Below, in pieces: positions 58,024 to 64,000 of a stretch of DNA of 64,000 nt; positions within the stretch are counted from its first letter, which is position 1; the number at the start of each line of letters is the position of its first letter. The translations under genes were made by a program, and so were the position numbers. The notes below the pieces were generated by a model that worked only from the letters and a program-made list of their open reading frames with translations, had not been told where the DNA came from and did not search any database. This stretch comes from an uncultured Gammaproteobacteria bacterium (GTDB taxonomy: Bacteria; Pseudomonadota; Gammaproteobacteria; GCA-001735895). Location: assembly GCA_947259485.1 (NCBI GenBank), contig CAMYLU010000004.1:62001-126000 (forward strand). Direction: 5' to 3'.

Positions 58024-59418
58024 ATGTCTGAAATTTCCTCCCGCGTGGCGGAACTGAGCCAGCGCGTCGATGACCTCAAGGTCCCGCCCCAGTCAATGGA
58101 GGCGGAACAGTCGGTCATCGGGGGATTAATGCTGGATAACAAGTCCTGGGACTATATCGCAGATATCGTTAATGAGCAGGATTTCTATCGCCACGATCAC
58201 ACCCTGATTTTCCGGGCGATCAACGATCTCGCCGCGGATGACAAACCCTACGATATCGTCACCGTTTCTGAATGGCTGGGTTCCCGGGGCGAGCTTGAAT
58301 CCATCGGCGGACTTGCTTACCTGAGTATTCTCGCCAACGACACGCCAACCGCGGTTAACGTCAAGGCTTACGCGAATATCGTGCGTGAATACTCGATTCT
58401 GCGCAGCCTGATCCAGATCGGCAATGAGATTTCAGCCAGTGCCTACAACTCGGATGGTCGTCCCAGCAAGGAATTACTCGACGAAGCCGAGCGTAAGGTA
58501 TTCATGATTGCCGAGCAAAGTGCCGGTAGTCGCGAGGGCTTCGAAGCAATCAATGATTTGCTTGGGCGTGCCGTAAAACGGGTAGAGGAGATGTATCGCA
58601 CCAAGGAAGCGATAACCGGAATAGCAACCGGGTTCAACCTGTTTGACGACAAGACCTCGGGTTTACAAAATTCCGATCTGATCATTGTTGCCGGTCGCCC
58701 CTCGATGGGTAAAACCAGCTTTGCGATGAATATTGCCGAAAATGCAGCGCTCAATAATGAAAGATCGGTTGCCGTGTTCAGCATGGAGATGCCGGGCGAG
58801 CAACTTGCAATACGTATGATGTCCTCGCTGGGACGCATCGATTCGCATAATTTACGCACCGGCAAGCTTGATGATCATGACTGGCCGAGGCTTATTTCAT
58901 CGGTCAACATGCTTTCAAAAGCAAAGCTCTTTATCGACGATACACCGGCCCTGACGCCAACCGAGTTGCGCGCACGTACGCGTCGCCTGAAACGTGAGCA
59001 TGGACTCGACATGGTGGTTGTCGATTATCTGCAGCTGATGCAGGTTGCGGGCTCTACCGAGAACAGGGCAACCGAGATTTCCGAGATTTCACGTTCGCTT
59101 AAGGCGCTGGCGAAGGAACTGAATGTCCCGGTGGTGGCGCTTTCGCAGCTGAATCGTAGCGTCGAGAGTCGGCCCGACAAGCGACCGGTTATGTCCGACT
59201 TGCGTGAATCGGGCAGTATCGAGCAGGATGCCGACGTTATCTTATTTATCTATCGGGACGAGGTTTATAATCCGGAAAGTGCAGAAAAGGGCGTCGCCGA
59301 ATTACTGATACGAAAGCAGCGCAACGGCCCCATAGGTATGGTTAAACTGGCATTTCTCGGACAGTACACGCGTTTCGAAAACCTTGCGTTCGATCAATAT
59401 GGAGGCGAGTTTGAATAG
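58024..59418 (+). CDS. dnaB: Replicative DNA helicase DnaB
   Basis: A 464-residue hexameric fork helicase. The N-terminal primase-interacting domain (PPQSMEAEQSVIGGLML in part) is followed by the RecA-like motor with Walker A GRPSMGKTS, VVDYLQLM and the SQLNRSVESRPDKRPVMSDLRESG region. No intein is present. Length is normal. Confidence 0.97.
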   Translation: MSEISSRVAELSQRVDDLKVPPQSMEAEQSVIGGLMLDNKSWDYIADIVNEQDFYRHDHTLIFRAINDLAADDKPYDIVTVSEWLGSRGELESIGGLAYLSILANDTPTAVNVKAYANIVREYSILRSLIQIGNEISASAYNSDGRPSKELLDEAERKVFMIAEQSAGSREGFEAINDLLGRAVKRVEEMYRTKEAITGIATGFNLFDDKTSGLQNSDLIIVAGRPSMGKTSFAMNIAENAALNNERSVAVFSMEMPGEQLAIRMMSSLGRIDSHNLRTGKLDDHDWPRLISSVNMLSKAKLFIDDTPALTPTELRARTRRLKREHGLDMVVVDYLQLMQVAGSTENRATEISEISRSLKALAKELNVPVVALSQLNRSVESRPDKRPVMSDLRESGSIEQDADVILFIYRDEVYNPESAEKGVAELLIRKQRNGPIGMVKLAFLGQYTRFENLAFDQYGGEFE

Positions 59419-60499
59419 CCATGGGGCGAACCGGCATTCACGCGTAATCATCGACCTCGAAGCGTTAAGACACAATTACCGGTATTTAAAAGAGGCCGCA
59501 GGTGGCAATCGACTGATCGCCGTGATCAAGGCCGATGCCTATGGTCATGGTGCGCTGGAGGTCGCGACCGCACTTGAGGATGCCGATGCATTTGCGGTAG
59601 CCGCGGTGGGCGAGGCGGTGGCGCTACGAAAAGCAGGAATCAACCAGAAAATCATTGTTATGGGTGGATTCGTTCGAGCCGAGGAGCTGCGGGCCTGTAT
59701 CGAACATGCGCTCGATCCTGTGCTGCATCACCAGTTTCATCTCGATTGTTTGCGCGATACGGCGGATCTCGGCGACCTGGAAGTCTGGTTGAAGATTGAT
59801 ACCGGTATGGGAAGACTCGGTTTTCCGCAAGGCAGGGCTCGCGAGATCGTCGATTACCTGACTGGCCTGGATACGCTCGGCAGCCTGCGCATCATGACCC
59901 ACCTGGCGAATGCAGATGCCACGGATAGTGACTTCACCGAATTTCAGATAGGCCAGGTCAAATCGCTTGGTCTCGATGAATACGAATGGGGGATTGCCAA
60001 TTCTGCCGGTATTCTGGGCTGGCCCGAGACCCACCGTATCTGGGCGCGCACCGGCATAGCGCTTTACGGGGCTGATCCGATGTCTGATCGTAAGCAAGCG
60101 CAGCGCGAACTGCGCCCGGCGATGACCATGAAGTCACGAGTACTCGCGATCAATCCGCATCATAAAGGTGATTTAATCGGCTATGGCAATACTTATACCT
60201 GCCCCGATGATATGTTAATTGCGGTCGTGGCAACCGGCTACGCGGATGGTTATCCACGGCACAAGATCGATACCGCAAAGGTCGAAATACACGGTAAGCC
60301 CTGTAATGTCGTCGGACGGGTGTCGATGGACATGATTACGGTCGATGTCAGCCAGCTGCCCGATGTCCGCGTCGATGACGAAGTCACGCTATTCGGAACA
60401 ACGTCGGACGTCAATGACCTCGCCGATTGCTCCGAAACCATCGCCTACGAAATCCTCTGCAATGTGGGCGCCCATGCACACCGAGAATACATCGGTTAA
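59411..60499 (+). CDS. alr: Alanine racemase
   Basis: PLP enzyme converting L- to D-alanine for peptidoglycan. The 362-residue product has the PLP lysine motif AVIKADAYGHG, KIDTGMGRLGF and the tyrosine-containing GRVSMDMITVD. I choose TTG 59411, which has GGAGG at 59401-59405 and overlaps the dnaB stop by eight bases, over ATG 59384 or 59399 further inside dnaB. Confidence 0.95.
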   Translation: MNSHGANRHSRVIIDLEALRHNYRYLKEAAGGNRLIAVIKADAYGHGALEVATALEDADAFAVAAVGEAVALRKAGINQKIIVMGGFVRAEELRACIEHALDPVLHHQFHLDCLRDTADLGDLEVWLKIDTGMGRLGFPQGRAREIVDYLTGLDTLGSLRIMTHLANADATDSDFTEFQIGQVKSLGLDEYEWGIANSAGILGWPETHRIWARTGIALYGADPMSDRKQAQRELRPAMTMKSRVLAINPHHKGDLIGYGNTYTCPDDMLIAVVATGYADGYPRHKIDTAKVEIHGKPCNVVGRVSMDMITVDVSQLPDVRVDDEVTLFGTTSDVNDLADCSETIAYEILCNVGAHAHREYIG

Positions 60500-60509
60500 C
60501 GATAAAACC

Positions 60510-60575
60510 GTCATCCAGCCGCTCAAAAACTGTCGTCCCGCCGTTTAAGAATTGTCATCCCGCGGCTTGACCGCG
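60510..60575 (+). repeat. Three imperfect 22-bp direct repeats
   Basis: GTC(A/G)TCC-GCCG units start at 60510, 60532 and 60554, exactly 22 bp apart, each followed by an A/T-rich half (for example CTCAAAAACT). The third unit is also the first arm of the palindromic repeat. Confidence 0.55.
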
Positions 60576-60640
60576 GGATCCAGAAAAACCTGATCCATTC
60601 AAATGACCCTGGATACCGCGATCAAGCCGCGGTATGACAG
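60553..60640. repeat. Pair of inverted palindromic repeats (BIME-like)
   Basis: Unit 1 (60553-60583) is a hairpin with stem ATCCCGCGG/CCGCGGGAT and loop CTTGA. Unit 2 (60609-60640) is the same sequence in opposite orientation with a few changes, stem ATACCGCG/CGCGGTAT. Both are bounded by TGTCAT and CCAG. This resembles the intergenic REP/BIME repeats of many proteobacteria and should recur in the genome. Confidence 0.75.
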
Positions 60641-60679
60641 ACAGGTCAATTTACACTGGCAAAAAAACCCAAATATCCG

Positions 60680-60702
60680 TAGAATCGCGCCTTCAAATTT
60701 AT
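60680..60702 (+). promoter_or_regulatory. Probable -10 region of tRNA-Arg
   Basis: TAGAAT (60680-60685) is followed by CGCGCC, a G+C-rich discriminator, 17 bases before the tRNA. The -35 would be GGCAAA, a poor match. Confidence 0.4.
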
Positions 60703-60779
60703 GCGCCTGTAGCTCAGCTGGATAGAGTACTCGGCTACGAACCGAGCGGTCGGGAGTTCGAATCTCTCCAGGCGCGCCA
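60703..60779 (+). tRNA. argV: tRNA-Arg (anticodon ACG)
   Basis: A 77-base tRNA with encoded CCA at 60777-60779. The acceptor stem pairs GCGCCTG with CAGGCGC, the D-arm is AGCTCAGCTGGATAGAGT, the anticodon loop CTACGAA reads ACG (modified to ICG by TadA), and the T-arm contains GAGTTCGAATCTC. The 3' part is repeated at 60956-60977. Confidence 0.97.
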
Positions 60780-60782
60780 TCC
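60761..60782 (+). repeat. Direct repeat at the tRNA-Arg 3' end, copy 1
   Basis: 22 bp comprising the end of the T-arm, the acceptor strand, CCA and three bases beyond. It is identical to 60956-60977. Such 3'-end duplications are classic traces of site-specific integration at a tRNA, but no integrase is present nearby. Confidence 0.85.
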
Positions 60783-60823
60783 CATAAAAAAGCCCACCGC
60801 AAGGTGGGTTTTTTTATGGGATG
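60778..60823. terminator. Strong bidirectional terminator after tRNA-Arg
   Basis: An almost perfect 21-bp stem closes a GCAA tetraloop (60799-60802). The outer part is CATCCCATAAAAAA pairing with TTTTTTTATGGGATG and the inner part CCCACC with GGTGGG, so each strand reads a G+C stem followed by a T run. Confidence 0.88.
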
Positions 60824-60860
60824 GTGTACTGCGGGATCAGATGAGAACTCCAAGTTCGAC

Positions 60861-60977
60861 AAAATCGCCTGGAGCGATTTTGGACGCGCTTTAGCGCGGC
60901 CCCGGAGGACGGCAGAAGGCCGTCCGCAGGGGCGGGGCACAGGGATGTGCCCCGCAATCTCTCCAGGCGCGCCATCC
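60861..60977. repeat. Cloverleaf-like structured element ending in the tRNA-Arg 3' end
   Basis: CGCCTGGAG (60866-60874) and CTCCAGGCG (60961-60969) form a 9-bp outer stem. Within it are three separate hairpins: CGCGC/GCGCG (60885-60898, loop TTTA), GGACGGC/GCCGTCC (60907-60925) and CGGGGCAC/GTGCCCCG (60933-60954). The right arm of the outer stem is the tRNA acceptor sequence itself. Alternatively AAAATCG/CGATTTT (60861-60881) forms its own hairpin. It may be a non-autonomous mobile repeat or a transcribed structured RNA. Confidence 0.65.
60956..60977 (+). repeat. Direct repeat of the tRNA-Arg 3' end, copy 2
   Basis: Exact copy of 60761-60782, placed 195 bp downstream. It includes the CCA bases. 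The flanking bases differ after the repeat. Confidence 0.85.
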
Positions 60978-61176
60978 ATAAATCATTTTAGATCATAGAC
61001 TTAAGAGTGTTTTTTAATGTATTTACTAACATATGAATTTCTTGGGTATAGCCAAAATATACTACTTACCCCTTTGAGACAGCTGATATCTCCCGCATAG
61101 CAGGTTAAATGCCCTGGTGCCAGGTGCTAAATAACACTGCACCATTTACCTCTCAGACCAACCTCGATGCGCTCAC

Positions 61177-61207
61177 TAGACTATCGGAATCCCATGGTGA
61201 TAGTCTA
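61177..61207. promoter_or_regulatory. Perfect 9-bp inverted repeat upstream of the methyltransferase
   Basis: TAGACTATC (61177-61185) and GATAGTCTA (61199-61207) are separated by 13 bases and end 17 bases before the ATG at 61225. The geometry suits a dimeric repressor site or an RNA hairpin near the ribosome-binding site. Confidence 0.45.
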
Positions 61208-61224
61208 ACCATCGGTAAAAAGTT

Positions 61225-61869
61225 ATGACTGAGCGCAAACCTAAATCTCCTGCCAGTACCGACAAACTTCATCGAGCCTATCATGCCGAAAGTTTGCAGG
61301 AGACTGCAGACGTTTACGACGATTGGGCCGATGAGTACGAACAGCACATGAAGAATGTTGGTTATACCCATCCTGCCATGGTCGCTGCCATGGTGGCACG
61401 CCATGTTGCCCCCACCGAAGAACGAGTGCTGGATGCGGGTGCAGGTACCGGGGTCCTGGGGGAGATACTCACTGCACTGGGTTATCCAAATATTGTTGGC
61501 CTTGATGCCTCCGAGGGCATGTTGAAAATTGCCAGCTTAAAAAATAACTACCTGGAGCTCACGCATCAGTTTCTTGGTCAGCCGCTGACCTTCGAGGATG
61601 ATTCCTTCGCACTGGTAGTCAGTTCCGGTGTATTCACCCAGGGCCATGCTCCCCTGGAGGGCTTAGACGAATTAATTCGAGTGACCCGGTCCGGCGGGCA
61701 TCTCGTTTTTTCCGTAGCTCGAACCTATCTCGATGGGCCTTTTGAACATAAACGCCAGCAGTTAGAACAGGCAAATTTATGCCGGTTCGTGGATGTTTCT
61801 GAGCGATATAACTCGGCACCTTTAGAGGATACTTTGATCTCACAGGTGTTTGCCTTTGAAGTCGTTTGA
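61225..61869 (+). CDS. Class I SAM-dependent methyltransferase
   Basis: A 214-residue methyltransferase with motif I VLDAGAGTGVLGEIL, the acidic ribose-binding aspartate in VGLDASEGML, and post-motif VTRSGGHLVFSVA. The N-terminal YDDWADEYEQHM resembles the Williams-Beuren (METTL27-like) group found in bacteria and animals. Substrate unknown. No strong ribosome-binding site is seen before ATG. It sits alone in an accessory-looking stretch where radA would often follow alr. Confidence 0.85.
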   Translation: MTERKPKSPASTDKLHRAYHAESLQETADVYDDWADEYEQHMKNVGYTHPAMVAAMVARHVAPTEERVLDAGAGTGVLGEILTALGYPNIVGLDASEGMLKIASLKNNYLELTHQFLGQPLTFEDDSFALVVSSGVFTQGHAPLEGLDELIRVTRSGGHLVFSVARTYLDGPFEHKRQQLEQANLCRFVDVSERYNSAPLEDTLISQVFAFEVV

Positions 61870-62022
61870 GTCATAAAGCGATAAAGTTAACCCCGATTAA
61901 TTCCCTATTTCCATATAGCAGACACTCAAATGCCAAACTTCAGCCTCTGAGAACGGCCAGAAGCGGACGCCCGATAGAGAATTCGAATCAATCGGCACTG
62001 ACCCTTTTGATTCAGCAAGAGT

Positions 62023-63498
62023 TCATCGTAAACATGTCTGGATGGTCCTGACCGCTCCCTCGGCGTAGAGCTGTTTCAGATAGGCACAAACTTCTTTCCT
62101 GAACCGATCGTGATCCGACAGATCGCCAAACACTTCGCGGAGGCTCAAAAGCGCTTCAGCGTCGTCACCTCCTTCCTTCGCCTTTTGAATGAGGGTGTCG
62201 GCAATCGGGTCACGAAGCGGAATTTGGCTCCCTTTCTCCGTCGCCTGGCCCAGAAATCGCATCCAGCTTGCAACGCTGAGTGCAGCAGTTTTAATGGAGT
62301 CGCCAGTTTCGAGCCGATCGCGGACGGTGGGGAGAATAAACTTGGGAAACTTGTAGGACCCGTTCATGCAAATCCTCAGCGCCTCGTCCTTTATGGCAGG
62401 ATTTCCAAAGCGTCTCACTACGGTTCTTTTGTAGTCAGCCAAATCGACACCTGGAACGGGGTCCAGATGAGGCGTCACTTCCTTGTCCAAAAAGTGCGTC
62501 ACGTACTCGGCAAACAGAGGATCCCGGACAATTTCGAAGATGTATCGGTGCCCTGCAAGGTATCCAAGGTAAGCGACAAGGGAGTGGCTCGCGTTTAAAA
62601 CCCTCAATTTGATTTTTTCGTAAGGAGCCACATCCGCGGTAAACTGGACTCCCACCTTTTCAAGAGCGGGGCGCTCGCTTGAAAACCTGTCCTCGACTAC
62701 CCACTGAATATACGGTTCGCACATGACGGGACATTGATCTTCAAGGCCGAACCGTTCCCTCACGAATGCCCCGGTTTCCTCGTTGGGAATCGGAGTTATC
62801 CTATCCACCATGCTGTTCGGAAATGCCACGTTCTCGTCGATCCATTTAGAAAGTGCGGGGTCTACTTCGTCGCAGAATGCGAGGAGGGTGTGCTTGCTGA
62901 TGCTGCCGTTCCCTTGAAAATTATCGCAGGACATAATGGTGCAAGGCGGAACATTGTGTACCATGCGGCGTTTCAGGGCCTGACTCAGGTACCCGAAAAT
63001 GGTTTTGGGTGCTGAGGGGTTCGCAAGGTCATGCCGAACGTCAGGGTGTTCGAGATCCAGCCCCGAGGTTGTCTGGTCTATATAATATCCCGCTCCTGTC
63101 ACGGTAAGTGAGATGATCCTGGTTTCGCGTGCAGCCAGTTTATGTATAAACGCCTCTACATCATCATGGGCCAGGACGTAATCTGTCATGGACCCGATAA
63201 TGCGGGCCTCCGCATGTTCGTCGCTGCGTTCGACAAGCGTGTACAAACAATCCTGGGAGTTCAGGGCCTCCTTGAGAGCGCGGTCTTCCTCCCTTATTCC
63301 CGAGGCGCAAATACCCCAGGAGAGATCCCCCGTCTCCGCTAGAATACGGTCCATGTAATGTTGCTGGTGTGAACGATGGAACCCGCCCGCTCCGATATGG
63401 ACGATGGAACTCTTAACCGAGTTTCTGTCGTAGGATGGCGATGATATACCCGGAGGCAGACTACCGGCCAAGAACTTTGCTGTTATTTTGTCTGTCAT
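62023..63498 (-). CDS. Mannitol dehydrogenase family oxidoreductase
   Basis: A 491-residue NAD(P)-dependent polyol/uronate dehydrogenase of the long-chain family that includes mannitol 2-dehydrogenase and fructuronate reductase. The N-terminal nucleotide site is IVHIGAGGFHRSHQ, and the catalytic stretch KIKLRVLNASHS supplies the lysine, asparagine and histidine. GGAGGTG lies close upstream of ATG. Substrate cannot be decided, and no sugar transporter or kinase is adjacent. Confidence 0.9.
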   Translation of the reverse strand: MTDKITAKFLAGSLPPGISSPSYDRNSVKSSIVHIGAGGFHRSHQQHYMDRILAETGDLSWGICASGIREEDRALKEALNSQDCLYTLVERSDEHAEARIIGSMTDYVLAHDDVEAFIHKLAARETRIISLTVTGAGYYIDQTTSGLDLEHPDVRHDLANPSAPKTIFGYLSQALKRRMVHNVPPCTIMSCDNFQGNGSISKHTLLAFCDEVDPALSKWIDENVAFPNSMVDRITPIPNEETGAFVRERFGLEDQCPVMCEPYIQWVVEDRFSSERPALEKVGVQFTADVAPYEKIKLRVLNASHSLVAYLGYLAGHRYIFEIVRDPLFAEYVTHFLDKEVTPHLDPVPGVDLADYKRTVVRRFGNPAIKDEALRICMNGSYKFPKFILPTVRDRLETGDSIKTAALSVASWMRFLGQATEKGSQIPLRDPIADTLIQKAKEGGDDAEALLSLREVFGDLSDHDRFRKEVCAYLKQLYAEGAVRTIQTCLR

Positions 63499-63777
63499 CG
63501 TCGCACCTCCGTTTCGTCCGGGCTACCTTTTTCCTCCTTTCTCAATAGACACCAATTTCTCTATCCAGCCCTGATTACGGCTTAACGAAAGCAGTCTATC
63601 ACTTACTGTTAGCGGACGTTCAATAGTGAAAATTGAGTGTCTGCTTTTTATACCCCTGCTGAATCCGATAACCCTGAGTTCAATTGGATCGAGGCCATCG
63701 CCCCCTTGCGTGTTCGTAATTGAAACTTCTCGCTGCGGTGGGTTCGATTAGTAGGATCGAGATTGGAAACCCTATAC

Positions 63778-64000
63778 TCAGGCGAATCCTGGCGGATTCC
63801 ACTCATCCATCATCTTCTGACGCGCGGCATCGAGCCGCTCGGACATCAGCGTTGCGAAACGTTTGAACAATTCGTAGCCGAAATTCGGGTCTTCCTCGCA
63901 ACGCGCCAAGATGGCACTCCCATCAAACTCGAGTAAATCCGAATCTTCCAATGCTCGGGCCTGGAAACTCCACCGGTATGGTGGTATTAGCCAGGACCAG
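63778..64000 (-). CDS. Cyclic-nucleotide-binding-domain protein, C-terminal part (cut by window edge)
   Basis: The last 74 codons of a gene that begins beyond the window. The visible part reads PPYRWSFQARALEDSDLL, then GSAILARCEEDPNFGYELF, and ends MMDEWNPPGFA. This is the C-terminal half of a small CRP-like effector-binding domain, with no helix-turn-helix after it. It probably senses a small ligand without binding DNA by itself. Family assignment is by pattern recognition. Confidence 0.7.
   Translation of the reverse strand, partial: WSWLIPPYRWSFQARALEDSDLLEFDGSAILARCEEDPNFGYELFKRFATLMSERLDAARQKMMDEWNPPGFA

Larger units (their letters stand above)
60500..61224. other. Repeat-rich intergenic region around tRNA-Arg
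   Basis: 725 bp without a protein gene. It contains three 22-bp direct repeats, two opposed palindromic repeats, tRNA-Arg(ACG), a long terminator hairpin, a structured element that ends in a copy of the tRNA 3' end, and an inverted repeat before the next gene; each is listed separately. The A+T-rich stretch 60980-61170 shows nothing I recognise. Confidence 0.8.

Noticed and set aside
60599-60979. Minus-strand open frame across tRNA-Arg, containing GAPGEIRTPDRSVRSRVL
   Set aside because: This is the well-known false protein produced by translating the antisense of a tRNA-Arg gene. It crosses the tRNA, terminator and repeat element.
61870-62022. Possible small gene between the methyltransferase and the mannitol dehydrogenase gene
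   Set aside because: The only open frame (about 60 codons, 61866-62051) overlaps both neighbours and has no ribosome-binding site or recognisable sequence.

Overview
The window looks like a chromosomal segment of a gammaproteobacterium, probably aquatic and aerobic. The main reason is gene order. The runs nnr-tsaE-amiC ... mutL-miaA-hfq-hflX-hflK-hflC-DUF2065-hisZ-purA and rnr-rlmB-rpsF-rpsR-DUF2232-rplI-dnaB-alr are classic gammaproteobacterial neighbourhoods. MutL carries an intact endonuclease motif (as in Pseudomonas-type MutL, unlike E. coli), and selD is fused to a pyridine-nucleotide oxidoreductase, as in several marine gammaproteobacteria. I cannot name a genus from sequence alone.

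Layout. 0-8 kb: argG, a lipoprotein, acylphosphatase, a small zinc-ribbon-like protein, a PQQ-type sugar dehydrogenase, fused selD, a MetF-family reductase and a class II DAHP synthase. 8-13.4 kb: a complete branched-chain amino acid ABC importer, with livJ convergent to livGFHM and a hairpin terminator between them. 13.5-16.1 kb: an FtsH-family protease followed by pcm. 16.5-21.1 kb: a three-gene molybdoenzyme operon with no export signal, best read as soeABC (cytoplasmic sulfite:quinone oxidoreductase). 21.1-23.1 kb: a Cache-HAMP receptor that ends at its HAMP domain, followed by a small PATAN/DUF4388-like protein. 23.4-26.8 kb: a compact cluster of two GNAT acetyltransferases, a glutamine-amidotransferase-like protein, a dual-specificity phosphatase, an unknown protein and a TauE/SafE transporter. 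26.8-32.5 kb: ArgO/LysE exporter, MFS transporter, FAH-family hydrolase and PEP carboxylase. 32.7-47 kb: the cell-wall, tRNA-modification and Hfq/Hfl block, with an alpha/beta hydrolase and transaldolase inserted, ending in purA.

47-52.2 kb is the most unusual part of the core region. Two secreted metzincin proteases lie in tandem. Fragments between them show that a unit of about 2.6 kb was duplicated: it ran from the 3' end of purA through the protease to the 3' end of a convergent lipoprotein gene. 52.4-60.5 kb: tRNA-Leu(CAG), RNase R, RlmB, the S6/S18/L9 ribosomal operon, DnaB and alanine racemase. 60.5-64 kb is accessory in character. It holds short palindromic repeats, tRNA-Arg(ACG) with its 3' end duplicated 195 bp downstream at the end of a cloverleaf-like structured element, a SAM methyltransferase behind a perfect inverted repeat, a mannitol-dehydrogenase-family enzyme, and the end of a cyclic-nucleotide-binding-domain protein cut by the window edge.

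Functionally the window combines core information-processing genes with amino-acid uptake and export, sulfite oxidation, selenium metabolism and secreted proteolysis. The best candidates for something undescribed are the receptor without an output domain plus its small partner, the tRNA-derived cloverleaf element, and the duplicated proteases with membrane-sorting tails. I saw no CRISPR array, transposase, integrase or phage genes.
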